A stretch of 29,408 nt of DNA, taken from JAAZFE01 sp034005635. GTDB taxonomy: Bacteria > Verrucomicrobiota > Kiritimatiellia > CAIQIC01 > Lenti-01. The notes below the pieces were generated by a model. It was given only the letters and a program-made list of their open reading frames with translations. It was not told where the DNA came from and made no database searches. This document shows, piece after piece, positions 1 through 8,047 of the stretch. The first letter of the stretch is position 1; each line of letters opens with the position of its first letter. The DNA is taken from contig JAVEUJ010000013.1 of assembly GCA_034005635.1 (NCBI GenBank), forward strand, positions 1 to 29,408. Direction: 5' to 3'. The translations under genes were made by a program, and so were the position numbers.

Positions 1-677
1 GCCGCCTGCAGGCGAAGCGGGTCGCGCTCGCCAGCCGCAAAGAGGCACTCGGCTTCGTCGAGGGCGCGACAAAGACAGGTGGCCTGCGAACGCTGGGCGG
101 GCGTGAGATAGTGATTGCGCGATGACAGCGCAAGGCCATCCGGTTCACGATGGGTGGGGCCAGAGATAATGGTGACAGGAAAGTGCAAGTCGCGGACCAT
201 TCGGCGGATGACACGGAGTTGTTGGGCATCTTTTTCGCCAAAGACCGCGATGTGCGGCTGAACGATAGTGAACAACTTGGCGACGACGGTGCAGACGCCG
301 TCAAAGTGGCCGGGACGGGAGGCCCCGCAGAGCGTCTTCGATAGGGCATTTTCTGTCACGGCAATGCTCGCGCCCTCGGGGTACATGTCGTCAACGGACG
401 GATACAGCACGATATCGACACCCAACTCGTCGCAGCGGGCGCGGTCGGCCTCAAAGGTGCGCGGGTACGACGTGAAATCCTCGTCGGGTCCAAACTGCGT
501 GGGATTGACGAAAATGGAAACAACCACGATATCGGCATGCCGTTTAGCGAGGCGGATAAGAGACAAGTGCCCCTCATGCAGATTGCCCAAAGTAGGGACA
601 AAACCGATGCGCTGACCCTCTGCTCGCAGCGCGGCGGCGGTGGTCTGCATGTCGTGGACCGAGGTAATGATCTTCAT
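1..677 (-). CDS. panC: Pantothenate synthetase, C-terminus cut by window edge
   Basis: Ligates pantoate and beta-alanine with ATP, the last step of cytoplasmic pantothenate synthesis. The frame is read from the reverse complement. It starts MKIITSVHDM at an ATG at 677-675 and stays open to base 1, giving about 225 residues of a family usually near 280. Visible signatures are PTLGNLHEGHLSL (nucleotide-binding HxGH), FVNPTQFGPDEDF, CGASRPGHFDGV, FGEKDAQQL and LSSRNHYL, all in the expected order. The family motif more often reads PTMGALHEGH, so GNLHEGH is a mild variant. panC probably once followed panB and the Sel1 gene directly. A RAYT element in the opposite direction now lies upstream, with its hairpin 48 bases before the start codon. 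Identity is certain; the missing C-terminus is only a window effect. Confidence 0.96.
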   Translation of the reverse strand, partial: MKIITSVHDMQTTAAALRAEGQRIGFVPTLGNLHEGHLSLIRLAKRHADIVVVSIFVNPTQFGPDEDFTSYPRTFEADRARCDELGVDIVLYPSVDDMYPEGASIAVTENALSKTLCGASRPGHFDGVCTVVAKLFTIVQPHIAVFGEKDAQQLRVIRRMVRDLHFPVTIISGPTHREPDGLALSSRNHYLTPAQRSQATCLCRALDEAECLFAAGERDPLRLQA

Positions 678-725
678 GCCCCACACGCTACCGCCTTCCC
701 CCCTGAAAACTCAACCGCATTCTAA

Positions 726-787
726 ATTCTAAGATTCATTGGCTGACCCCTTTTGACGAAAAGGGGTCAGCCAATGAATCCTAGAAT
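726..787. repeat. REP-like hairpin, copy 1 (upstream of RAYT)
   Basis: This is an inverted repeat with 29-base arms (726-754 and 759-787) around a GACG loop. The inner 22 base pairs are perfect and there is one mismatch further out. The core reads TTGGCTGACCCCTTTT. The first 28 bases recur exactly at 1820-1847. Lying just before a Y1-type transposase, it fits a REP element recognised by that enzyme. It also sits directly upstream of panC on the other strand, where it could act on transcription or mRNA stability. Confidence 0.85.
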
Positions 788-829
788 CCAGACTTGACGG
801 TTCAACCTTGGGTGTGGCAGGTTTCGAGT

Positions 830-1840
830 ATGGCGAGGCCGTTGCGAGTGGAATATGCAGGTGCGCGTTACCATATAATGGGGCGGGGCAATCAACATCG
901 GGATATCTTCAACAGTCAGGATGATGCCGACTTGTTCGTGCGTTGTCTCGGCGAGGTGTGTGAACGCAACGGCACGCGTGTCCATGCCTGGTGTCTGATG
1001 AGCAATCATTATCATCTCTTGCTGGAAACTCCCCAGGCGAATTTGGTGGATGCCATGAAGTGGTTCCAAGGAACCTTTACCCAGCGGTATAATGCGCGCC
1101 ACAAACTGGTCGGCCACTTGTTTCAGGGCCGCTACAAAAGCAAGATAGTGGATGATTCGGATCCGAGCTATTTCCGAAAAGTCAGTGAGTACATTCACCT
1201 TAATCCGGCGGCGGCGGGTTTGGTGCTGCCGGGCGAACTGGCGGGGTATTCATGGAGCAGCTACCCGTTGTATCTCCAGTCACCAATTGATCGCCCGACG
1301 TGGTTAGTTGTGCGCGATGTCTTGCGCGCGTCCGGCCTGCCGGATGATTCCCCGCACGTGCGGAAGGCTTTCAACAGCTACATGGAAATGAAGCATGCGA
1401 TGCTACGGCTCCAGGCCAAGGATTCGTCGGAACAAACCGACTGGGCCAAGATAGAACAAGGGTGGGTGCACGGCAGTCGGGAGTTTCGCAAACGCCTGGT
1501 GGCGAGTCTGGCTGCCGAGAGCCGTGCCACTTCCCGGCGACTGGTAGATCTTGAACAAAAACGCGACTGGACTCTGGAGGAAGCCGAGAAAATACTAGAG
1601 CGTTGTTTGAAGCATTTCAAGCTGGACGATGATTCCTTACAGAAGATGCCCAAATCGGCACCGGTCAAACAGTTGATTGCCGGATTGTTACGCCGTCATT
1701 TTCCTGTCAGAGTGCAATGGGTCAGTGACCGGTTGGCTATGGGACATTTCACGACGGTGTGTCGGGCCATGAAATTTTATGACGTTCCCCCCGAAAAATG
1801 GGAGAAGGAAAAGCAGCAGATTCTAAGATTCATTGGCTGA
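830..1840 (+). CDS. REP-associated tyrosine transposase (Y1_Tnp/RAYT family)
   Basis: A single-strand DNA endonuclease of the HUH superfamily, 336 residues from the chosen ATG. The start MARPLRVEYAGARYHIMGRG is the usual N-terminus of the family. An in-frame ATG at 794 would add 12 residues of no recognisable kind. The metal-binding HUH motif is H60-Y61-H62 in SNHYHLLLET, and the catalytic tyrosine is Y121 in YIHLNP. The C-terminal part (about 285-335) looks like a helix-turn-helix (VSDRLAMGHFTTVCRAM), as in long RAYTs. The stop codon lies inside the downstream REP-like repeat, so the last residues (ILRFIG) are encoded by the repeat. All key residues are present, so the gene looks intact. Host role is unknown; the cognate substrate is presumably the flanking hairpins. 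Confidence 0.92.
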   Translation: MARPLRVEYAGARYHIMGRGNQHRDIFNSQDDADLFVRCLGEVCERNGTRVHAWCLMSNHYHLLLETPQANLVDAMKWFQGTFTQRYNARHKLVGHLFQGRYKSKIVDDSDPSYFRKVSEYIHLNPAAAGLVLPGELAGYSWSSYPLYLQSPIDRPTWLVVRDVLRASGLPDDSPHVRKAFNSYMEMKHAMLRLQAKDSSEQTDWAKIEQGWVHGSREFRKRLVASLAAESRATSRRLVDLEQKRDWTLEEAEKILERCLKHFKLDDDSLQKMPKSAPVKQLIAGLLRRHFPVRVQWVSDRLAMGHFTTVCRAMKFYDVPPEKWEKEKQQILRFIG

Positions 1841-1872
1841 CCCCTTTGTGGAGAAAGGGGTCAGACATGAAT
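1820..1872. repeat. REP-like hairpin, copy 2 (downstream of RAYT)
   Basis: Its first 28 bases are identical to 726-753, followed by an imperfect inverted arm ending at 1872. The strongest stem pairs 1837-1847 with 1854-1864. The outer part carries one mismatch and a missing base relative to copy 1. It contains the RAYT stop codon and ends 18 bases before the Sel1 gene's stop codon, so it separates two convergent genes and may act as a transcript 3' end for both. There is no U-tract typical of a terminator. Confidence 0.8.
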
Positions 1873-1889
1873 GGTATGAATGGTAAAAA

Positions 1890-2837
1890 CTAGGACGGAG
1901 TGGGGGTGTCGATGACGTTGAGGCGGACGGCTTGGCGGAACCACTTGGCGGCGGCGGCGGCATCCTGGCCGACGAGCTTGCCTTCCGAGTAGAGGCGTCC
2001 GAGTCGATATTGGGCCTGGGGATTGCCATTTTTGGCGGCGCGCAGGAACCACTGGAGGGCGATAGCGTCGCTCTCGTCCACACCGCGTCCGCGTTCATAG
2101 AGTCGCCCGAGATCATACTGGGCCTGGGGGTCTTCTTTTTCCGCTTGTTCGTGGAGTTGGTCGGCCATCATGCGATAATATTTGCTTGCTTGCTCGGGGT
2201 CTTGGGGCACGCCGGCCCCATCTTCTAGGATTTGGCCGAGCCGCTGCTGAGACTTGAGCTCGGACTGTTCGGCCGCGCGTTGGTACCAGATGGCGGCTTC
2301 TTGCTCATTCTTGAGTACGCCCATGCCGTATTCGTACATACGACCAAGTTGATACTGGGCATGCTGGTGGCCTTGTGTGGCGAGTTCCACGCCTTGGATA
2401 TATTGGTTGCGGAGTTCAACTTTGATCTGAGCGTTTTTATTGTCTTGGGCGGCAGACCGGGCATACCACTCCATGGCGGTGTCGAAGTTCTGCTCAACGC
2501 CCTCGCCATATTCGTAGAGGTGGCCGAGGCGATACTGGGCGTCGGCATTGCCCTGCTCGGCGGCGCGACGATAGAGGTCGGCGGCTTGCACGTGGTCTTC
2601 AGGAATACCATGACCGTGTTCAAGCATCTTGCCGAGATTGAGCTGTCCCTGAGCCTCGCCGCGTTCGGCGGCCTGGCGAAATTGCTCCAAGGCGGCGGCA
2701 AACCACTTGGCGGCTTCGTCGGTTTGCTTGGCGCGTCCTTTGCCCCAAGACAGGTGCCGGGCCCACTCGTACTGAGCTTCGGGATCGCCCTGTTCAGCTT
2801 GGATGCGGATGGCGTCTTTGGTGGTGTCGGCGGTCAT
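1890..2837 (-). CDS. Sel1-repeat (TPR-like) protein
   Basis: 315 residues made almost entirely of Sel1-like repeats, an alpha-helical solenoid that usually scaffolds protein-protein contacts. Repeats are recognisable from units such as AQYRLGHLYEYGEGV, AQYQLGRMYEYGMGV, AQYDLGRLYERGRGV and AQYRLGRLYSEGKLV, each followed by A..W/Y..A. At least six or seven are present between about residues 20 and 305. No signal peptide or membrane segment is seen, so it is probably cytoplasmic. It starts 39 bases after panB ends on the same strand, so it is likely co-transcribed with panB. A role in pantothenate metabolism is not implied by the sequence. Partner proteins are unknown. Confidence 0.88.
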   Translation of the reverse strand: MTADTTKDAIRIQAEQGDPEAQYEWARHLSWGKGRAKQTDEAAKWFAAALEQFRQAAERGEAQGQLNLGKMLEHGHGIPEDHVQAADLYRRAAEQGNADAQYRLGHLYEYGEGVEQNFDTAMEWYARSAAQDNKNAQIKVELRNQYIQGVELATQGHQHAQYQLGRMYEYGMGVLKNEQEAAIWYQRAAEQSELKSQQRLGQILEDGAGVPQDPEQASKYYRMMADQLHEQAEKEDPQAQYDLGRLYERGRGVDESDAIALQWFLRAAKNGNPQAQYRLGRLYSEGKLVGQDAAAAAKWFRQAVRLNVIDTPTPS

Positions 2838-2876
2838 CGGGGGTACCTTGTTGCGGTGGCTGGGGTGGGGCGGATG

Positions 2877-3671
2877 CTAATCATAGGAATGCTCGGAATC
2901 GGGGAAGGTGCCCGACTCGACATCGGTTTTGTAGGCAGCGGCGGCGGTGGCGATCTGGGCACCGAGATCCACATAGCACTTCACAAACTTGGGATGGAAG
3001 TCGCCGGAGAGTCCGAGGACATCGTTGATGACGAGGATTTGTCCGTCGCAGTTCGGTCCAGCGCCGATGCCGATGACCGGAATATTCACGGCGGCGGAGA
3101 CCTGGCTCCCGAGTGCGGCGGGGATCGTTTCGACGACCAGGGCAAAAGCGCCGGCGTCCGCGACGGCCCGTGCATCGGCGAGGAGTTGTTGGGCGGCGTC
3201 ATCGCCGCGTCCCTGTACGCGCATCCCGAGGGTTTGAATGCTTTGGGGGGTGAGGCCGATATGGCCCAGAACGGGAATGCCATTTTGAACGAGGGCGGCG
3301 ATGCAGGGGGCGCGGAAGGCACCGCCTTCGATCTTGACGGCCTGGGCACCAGTTTCTTGCAGGACGCGGCCGCAGTTGCGCAGCGCTTGTTCGTTGGAGG
3401 TCTGGTAGGTCATGAAGGGCATATCCACCACGACGAGGGCGCGCTGGGTGCCGCGCACAACGGCGGCGGCATGGTGGATCATGGCGTCGAGGGTGACGGG
3501 TAGGGTGTTGGCATAGCCCAGCAGGGTGGTGCCGACAGAGTCGCCGACGAGAATCAGCGGGATGCCGGCATCATCAAGGATTTTTGCCGTGCGGTAATCG
3601 TAGGCGGTGAGGCACGCGATTTTCTCGTGGCCTTTCATGGCGGTAATAGCGCGGGGGGTGATCGTTTTCAT
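2877..3671 (-). CDS. panB: 3-methyl-2-oxobutanoate hydroxymethyltransferase
   Basis: Transfers a hydroxymethyl group from methylene-tetrahydrofolate to alpha-ketoisovalerate, giving ketopantoate, the first committed step of pantothenate synthesis. The 264 residues match the family's normal length. Visible motifs are ACLTAYDY (20-26), LVGDSVG (41-47, metal ligand D44), VVDMPFMTY (81-89, D83), VKIEGG (112-117), VLGHIGLTPQS (134-144), VETIP (180-184, catalytic E181) and the GIGAGPNCDGQILV stretch from 201. The gene lies between folK and the Sel1 gene on the same strand. Unlike the dapA-dapB-folK junctions, it is separated from folK by 217 bases that carry a palindrome array, so it may be uncoupled from the upstream genes. 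Confidence 0.97.
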   Translation of the reverse strand: MKTITPRAITAMKGHEKIACLTAYDYRTAKILDDAGIPLILVGDSVGTTLLGYANTLPVTLDAMIHHAAAVVRGTQRALVVVDMPFMTYQTSNEQALRNCGRVLQETGAQAVKIEGGAFRAPCIAALVQNGIPVLGHIGLTPQSIQTLGMRVQGRGDDAAQQLLADARAVADAGAFALVVETIPAALGSQVSAAVNIPVIGIGAGPNCDGQILVINDVLGLSGDFHPKFVKCYVDLGAQIATAAAAYKTDVESGTFPDSEHSYD

Positions 3672-3724
3672 AAGATAGCAGACTTTAGAATTCAGGACTC
3701 AGGACTCAGGAGGGGGGCCGGGAG

Positions 3725-3879
3725 TTTTCCACAGTGTGGAAAACTATTTTCCATAGCGTGGAAGAATCGCGAAAAAAGTTTCCATAGCGTGGAAGAATTG
3801 GGCTGAATCTTCCACAGTGTGGAAGATTTTGTTCCATAGCGTGGAAAAGTTGGCGAAAAAGTTTCCATAGCGTGGAAAA
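3725..3879. repeat. Six TTCCA-N5-TGGAA palindromes in a duplicated 83-bp unit
   Basis: Six 15-base palindromes start at 3727, 3749, 3780, 3810, 3832 and 3863. Copies 1 and 4 read TTCCACAGTGTGGAA, a perfect palindrome around a central G. Copies 2, 3, 5 and 6 read TTCCATAGCGTGGAA. Copies 1-3 and 4-6 match in order and are offset by exactly 83 bases each, so the array is two tandem copies of a three-palindrome unit. The longer spacers also resemble each other (GCGAAAAAAGT and GCGAAAAAGT). It fills the gap between folK and panB. On RNA each unit would give three small hairpins. Function is unknown: operator array, transcript processing or a REP-like repeat are all possible. Confidence 0.9.
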
Positions 3880-3888
3880 CGGGCATGG

Positions 3889-4401
3889 CTACCACTCCAC
3901 CATCATTTTTTTGACATCCTGTCCGGCGGGCAGCGCGGCGAGGATATCGCGGACGCGGCGGTCGTGGCCGGGGAGGACGAGGTAGCCGCGGACATCGGTG
4001 AGGGGCTGGAGGACGAAGCGGCGTTTGGTCCAGCGGGGGTGGGGGATGACCAATCCGCCGCTGCGGATGGTCTGGCCGTTGTAGTAGATCAGGTCGATAT
4101 CAATTACGCGCGGGGTGTTCTGGCGCAGGGTGCGTTTGCGGCCCAGGGCGAGTTCGACCTTTTGAAGCTGGGAAAAGAGTTTATGTGCATCCAGCGAGGT
4201 GCCGACAATCAGGATGGTATTGACGAAGCGGAGGTTGGAAAATTCGTCCGGGACGTTGATGGGTTCGGTCTCGTAGAGGGGGGCAGAGGCGAGGAGGGAG
4301 ACCTCGGGGATGGCGGCGATGGCATCGCGGGCAGCACGCAACGTGGCGAGGGGGTCGCCAAGATTGGCACCCAGACTGAGGCCGGCTTCGATGCCATTCA
4401 C
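3889..4401 (-). CDS. folK: 2-amino-4-hydroxy-6-hydroxymethyldihydropteridine diphosphokinase
   Basis: Transfers pyrophosphate from ATP to the hydroxymethyl-pterin in folate synthesis. The 170 residues are normal for stand-alone HPPK. Motifs are LSLGANLGD (8-16), ETEP (44-47), FVNT (59-62), RVIDIDLIYY (98-107, magnesium ligands D101 and D103) and IPHPRWTKRRFVLQPL (119-134). It starts with GTG at 4401-4399, overlapping the dapB stop as GTGA, which points to translational coupling. Pairing with panB is common, since PanB consumes methylene-tetrahydrofolate. The palindrome array begins just past the stop codon. Confidence 0.96.
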   Translation of the reverse strand: MNGIEAGLSLGANLGDPLATLRAARDAIAAIPEVSLLASAPLYETEPINVPDEFSNLRFVNTILIVGTSLDAHKLFSQLQKVELALGRKRTLRQNTPRVIDIDLIYYNGQTIRSGGLVIPHPRWTKRRFVLQPLTDVRGYLVLPGHDRRVRDILAALPAGQDVKKMMVEW

Positions 4402-5240
4402 GAGCCACCTCCGGGGGTGAGGCCCAAGACGTCGCGCATGCCGTAGAGGGCGGCGGGGCGTCCAGCCAGCCAGGCGGCGGCCCGCAGGGCGCCGAGGGCG
4501 AAGACATCGCGCGAGGTGGCGCGGTGAGAGAGTTCAATACATTCGCCGTCGGCGGCAAACAACACGGTATGATCGCCGACGATGTCCCCGCCGCGAATGG
4601 CATGAAAGCCGATTTGTGCGGTGGGGCGTTCGCCGGGCAGACCGGAGCGGCCATCGACGGCGACATCCTTGAGGTTCCAGCCGTTGCCGGCGGCGGCGGC
4701 GCGGCCAAGAAAGAGCGCGGTGCCGGAGGGGGAATCTTTCTTACGGCGGTGGTGGCGTTCCACAATTTCGCAGTCGTAGCCAGTGCCGCGCAGGGCGTGG
4801 GCGGCTTGTTCGACGAGGGCATAGAGCAGATTGATGCCGGGGCTCATATTGGCGGCCAGTACGACCGGGATGTCTCGTGCGGCGGCGGTGATGGCCGCCA
4901 CCTCGTCGTCGTCGAGTCCGGTGGTGCCGACGACCCAGGGGATGCCGGCGGCAGCCATCTGGGGGGCGGCGGCAGCGCTGGCGCTGTGTTGGCTGAAGTC
5001 GATGGCGACATCCCCCCCCTTGCTGAGGGCGGCATCGAGATCGGGCGAAATCGGCACGCCAAGGGCAGCGATACCGGCGGTGCTGCCGGCATCCTGGCCA
5101 ATCAAGGGCGACCCAGGGCGATCAAGAGCGGCGACGACGCGGAAGCCGGGGGCGGGCGCGGATGCCACGAGGCGGAGGATGGCCTGACCCATACGGCCGC
5201 CAGCGCCCATCAGAATGAGTTGCAGGGGGGCCGCGCTCAT
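4398..5240 (-). CDS. dapB: 4-hydroxy-tetrahydrodipicolinate reductase
   Basis: NAD(P)H-dependent reductase following DapA in the diaminopimelate/lysine pathway, which supplies peptidoglycan crosslinks. It has 280 residues from MSAAPLQLIL. The open frame extends further upstream, but only this ATG gives the usual N-terminus, and it overlaps the dapA stop as ATGA. The nucleotide-binding motif is GAGGRMGQ (12-19). VAIDFS (78-83) and VVGTTG (103-108) follow, then the substrate signature ERHHRRKKDSPSGTA (161-175) with the conserved His pair and Lys. The C-terminal dimerisation part ends with the 4-base overlap into folK. It is slightly longer than the E. coli enzyme and nothing essential is missing. 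Confidence 0.97.
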   Translation of the reverse strand: MSAAPLQLILMGAGGRMGQAILRLVASAPAPGFRVVAALDRPGSPLIGQDAGSTAGIAALGVPISPDLDAALSKGGDVAIDFSQHSASAAAAPQMAAAGIPWVVGTTGLDDDEVAAITAAARDIPVVLAANMSPGINLLYALVEQAAHALRGTGYDCEIVERHHRRKKDSPSGTALFLGRAAAAGNGWNLKDVAVDGRSGLPGERPTAQIGFHAIRGGDIVGDHTVLFAADGECIELSHRATSRDVFALGALRAAAWLAGRPAALYGMRDVLGLTPGGGS

Positions 5241-6106
5241 GCCAGCAGGTCCAGTTGCTGCAGGGTGTCGTGGAGCAGGGCGCGGTTGGCGGCGCTCATC
5301 TCGCACAAGGGCAGGCGATAGAAGGCGGGGCCGAGGCCAGCCATTTCCATGGCGGCCTTGACGGGGATGGGATTGGTTTCCACAAACAGGCGGGTAAAAA
5401 GCGGATAATACCGGCGGTGCAGGGCGAGGGCATCGGTCCAGCGTCCGGCGGCGGCGGCGTGGACAAGGTCGGCCACGGCCTGGGGAGCGACGTTGGAGGC
5501 CACCGAAATGACGCCGCCAGCGCCGACCGCCATCATGGGCAGGGTCAGCGCGTCGTCGCCGGAGAGCACGTCGATGTCGCAAACGTCTTTAATGCGGCTG
5601 ACACGGTCGACGCTGCCGCCAGCTTCCTTGACGCAGACCACCTTGGGGTGCTGGGCCAGCTCGGCGATGGTGGACACGGCAATTTCACAGGAGGAGCGCC
5701 CGGGGACATTATAGAGCACCACGGGCAACCCGAGGTCGGCTATGGCGGAGAAGTGCCGGATCAGGCCCGTTTGAGTAGGCTTATTATAGTAGGGGGTGAC
5801 TTGCAGGGTGCCGTTGGCCCCGAGATCCAAGGCCGCCTGAGTTAGTTCGATGGCCTCGGCCGTGGAGTTGGCGCCGGTGCCGGCGACGACCTGAACGCGA
5901 CCTGCCGCGGCTTCGATGACGATCCGGATCACCTCGATATGCTCGCTGGTGTCGAGAGTAGGCGATTCGCCAGTGGTGCCCACCGGCACCAATCCGTCGA
6001 TGCCAGCTAAAATCTGGCGTTCGACCAGATCGCGCAGGCGGTCGGCGTCGAGCGAGCCGTCGGGACGGAAGGGGGTGGCTAGGGCCGTATATGCGCCAGT
6101 AAACAT
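5237..6106 (-). CDS. dapA: 4-hydroxy-tetrahydrodipicolinate synthase
   Basis: Condenses pyruvate with aspartate semialdehyde, the committed step to diaminopimelate and lysine. It has 289 residues with a TIM-barrel lyase pattern. PVGTTGESPTL (41-51) carries the catalytic Thr pair, TPYYNKP (104-110) and LYNVPGRS (131-138) carry the active-site tyrosines, and K160 in VKEAGG is the Schiff-base lysine. It is the first gene of the minus-strand cluster. The 167 bases to the divergent phosphatase gene must contain its promoter, but no convincing -35/-10 pair stands out there and no lysine riboswitch was recognised. Confidence 0.97.
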   Translation of the reverse strand: MFTGAYTALATPFRPDGSLDADRLRDLVERQILAGIDGLVPVGTTGESPTLDTSEHIEVIRIVIEAAAGRVQVVAGTGANSTAEAIELTQAALDLGANGTLQVTPYYNKPTQTGLIRHFSAIADLGLPVVLYNVPGRSSCEIAVSTIAELAQHPKVVCVKEAGGSVDRVSRIKDVCDIDVLSGDDALTLPMMAVGAGGVISVASNVAPQAVADLVHAAAAGRWTDALALHRRYYPLFTRLFVETNPIPVKAAMEMAGLGPAFYRLPLCEMSAANRALLHDTLQQLDLLA

Positions 6107-6273
6107 AAAAGTGTGCCTCGGTTGGATTCCTGTTACTTCAAACGCCTATTGTGGGAGAAACAGGACAAAAGAACAGGAAAAAATGGTCGGGCGTTGCGAC
6201 GGCAAGCAGAGGGCTGAACCGTGGCAGGAAAACCATTGCGAGGGGGGGGCGGGGTAGGCTATGGTTCTGCGAC

Positions 6274-8007
6274 ATGTCGAACGAGGAACAAAACAAGCAC
6301 CAAGCCACGATGCGTATTGATATTACGCCGGCGATGCTGGAGCAGCTCCAGCAGGCTCCGGTGCCGGGTGGCGTGCGCATCCCCAGCCGTGGCGGGGTCT
6401 TGCACGCGGGCCCGCGCCCGGGCGGCCCGGGGGTGATTCGCATCCCAGCGACGCCAGCGCGTCCGCTGGGGGGCGAGGACTTCCAGGTGCTGTTGCAGAG
6501 CATCTATGATGCGGTATTCATCACTGACCCGCAGGGGCTGATCGTGGGCACCAATGTTCGGGCGGAACAATTTTTTGACTGCAAGCGTGCTGAGCTGTGC
6601 AAAAAGAATGTATTTGATTGGTTGGTGGGGGCTGATCGCAGTCTCTTGGACACCATTCTCGGATCGCTGGAAGGCAACCGTTTCGTCCTGATTCAGGCCT
6701 TGTGCCGACGGACGGATGAGACAATGTTTCCGGCCGAAATTTCGGTGAGCCGCCTGCCGTTGGATGGCAAGACGCACCTGAGCTTCTTTATTCGCGATAT
6801 CACCCTGCGCAAGGAATCCGAAGAGCGCTTAAAGACGGGGTATAACGCGCTGCAAAATTCGGCCAGCGGTATCGCGGTGGCCGACACCGAGGGGAACCTG
6901 GCCGGCTACGTGAATCCAGCCATGCTCGAGCTGCTGGGATTGGACTCGGCCGATGACGCCTACGACTGCAACTTCCGCGAATTTCTGCTGGAGGAAGCGC
7001 TGGCGGCCGATATGGTCGGTGCTGCCCAGGCGCAGGATACCTGGACCGGCGAAGTGAAAATGAAGCGCAAGGACGGCACGCCCTTTTTTGCGCAGGCCTC
7101 GCTGGCACCCAACTTGAATCCGGATGGGGCCATGACAGGCATCGTGATCTCGCTGGTGGATGTGACGCCCCAGCGGCAAGCGCAGCAGCAACTGGAGCTG
7201 TATGCCTCACAATTGCGCCAAAAGAATGTGGAAATGGAAGCCGATCTGCGCATGGCACGCGACTTGCAGTACGCCTTCCTGCCCTCATCCTATCCCAACG
7301 TTACCACAGGTGATCCGGACCGGGCCGGCCGCCTCGATTTTGCGCATGTCTACCATCCGAGTGGAATGGTCGGCGGCGATTTCTTTGACCTGCTGCAAGT
7401 GTCTGACACTCAGGTGTTAATTTTTGTGGCGGATGTGATGGGCCATGGTGCGCGAGCAGCGCTGGTGGTGGCGACTCTGCGCGGACTGCTCGAGCAAATC
7501 GCTAAGGACACTCAACGGCCCGGCGAATTCATGACGCGCCTGAATACGGCTTATTCCAAAATTTTCAGCAGTACCAGTGAGCTGATGTTTGCCACCGCCT
7601 GCTGCGTGTGCCTCGATTTGAAATCAGGGACGCTGTGCCATGCGAACGCGGGCCATCCCCTGCCGATGGTGATTGGTGCGGACGGCACGGTGCAGATGGC
7701 ACAGGTTGAGAAAAAGGCGCTGGGACCTGCGCTGGGGCTGTTTGGCGATGCCGTCTACGACCACATGGAAACCCAGTTGCGGCCGGGCGAGCGGTTGATA
7801 TTCTATACGGATGGACTGACCGAGGCGCGCAACGAGCAGCAGCGTGAATTTGAAGAAGAGGGTCTGATCCAATCGCTCGAAATCCACAGGGATGAGGCGT
7901 TGGCGACTTTGCTTGAATCGGTGGTGCGTGACGTGGTTGTGTTTACGGGCACGCCGACCTTTGAAGACGATGTATGTGTGCTCGGCATCCATTATGCCGG
8001 GGCCTGA
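6274..8007 (+). CDS. PAS-PAS-SpoIIE (PP2C-like) serine phosphatase
   Basis: A 577-residue signalling phosphatase. After a Pro/Gly-rich N-terminus (about 1-65) come two PAS sensor domains, roughly 67-180 (DAVFITDPQGLIVGTN...FFIRDITLRK) and 188-300 (ASGIAVADTEGNL...VISLVDVTPQR). A short coiled-coil linker (300-330) follows, then the phosphatase (330-577). Metal-binding and core motifs are DLQYAFLP, VGGDFFD, ADVMGHGARAAL, NAGHPLP, FYTDGLTEA and a final EDDVCVL. Such proteins dephosphorylate anti-sigma-factor antagonists in partner-switching systems, but no antagonist or anti-sigma gene lies nearby. No membrane helix is seen. The start is the ATG before SNEEQ. An in-frame ATG at 6151 adds 41 residues of low-complexity sequence and is less likely. 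It is divergent from dapA. Confidence 0.92.
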   Translation: MSNEEQNKHQATMRIDITPAMLEQLQQAPVPGGVRIPSRGGVLHAGPRPGGPGVIRIPATPARPLGGEDFQVLLQSIYDAVFITDPQGLIVGTNVRAEQFFDCKRAELCKKNVFDWLVGADRSLLDTILGSLEGNRFVLIQALCRRTDETMFPAEISVSRLPLDGKTHLSFFIRDITLRKESEERLKTGYNALQNSASGIAVADTEGNLAGYVNPAMLELLGLDSADDAYDCNFREFLLEEALAADMVGAAQAQDTWTGEVKMKRKDGTPFFAQASLAPNLNPDGAMTGIVISLVDVTPQRQAQQQLELYASQLRQKNVEMEADLRMARDLQYAFLPSSYPNVTTGDPDRAGRLDFAHVYHPSGMVGGDFFDLLQVSDTQVLIFVADVMGHGARAALVVATLRGLLEQIAKDTQRPGEFMTRLNTAYSKIFSSTSELMFATACCVCLDLKSGTLCHANAGHPLPMVIGADGTVQMAQVEKKALGPALGLFGDAVYDHMETQLRPGERLIFYTDGLTEARNEQQREFEEEGLIQSLEIHRDEALATLLESVVRDVVVFTGTPTFEDDVCVLGIHYAGA

Positions 8008-8047
8008 GTGTTGATTTATAGCGGGGATATCCGAAAGGTGTAGGACA

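Larger units (their letters stand above)
726..1872 (+). mobile_element. RAYT gene with flanking REP-like hairpins
   Basis: The unit consists of two directly repeated palindromic ends (726-787 and 1820-1872) bracketing one HUH/Y1 transposase gene. It lies antisense between the panC and Sel1 genes of an otherwise one-directional minus-strand cluster, which suggests insertion into that cluster. No short target-site duplication is evident outside the repeats. REP-associated transposases are generally single-copy domesticated or slow-moving genes rather than active insertion sequences, so the boundaries given are those of the repeats. Confidence 0.75.

Noticed and set aside
2232..3503. Long plus-strand open frame opposite panB and the Sel1 gene
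   Set aside because: It is the mirror of two well-supported genes in GC-rich DNA. Its translation is Gly/Val/Leu-rich without any family motif.
3692..3895. Minus-strand frame coding repeated FHAME-like words
   Set aside because: The translation simply follows the TTCCA palindromes, so it reflects the repeat array, not a protein.
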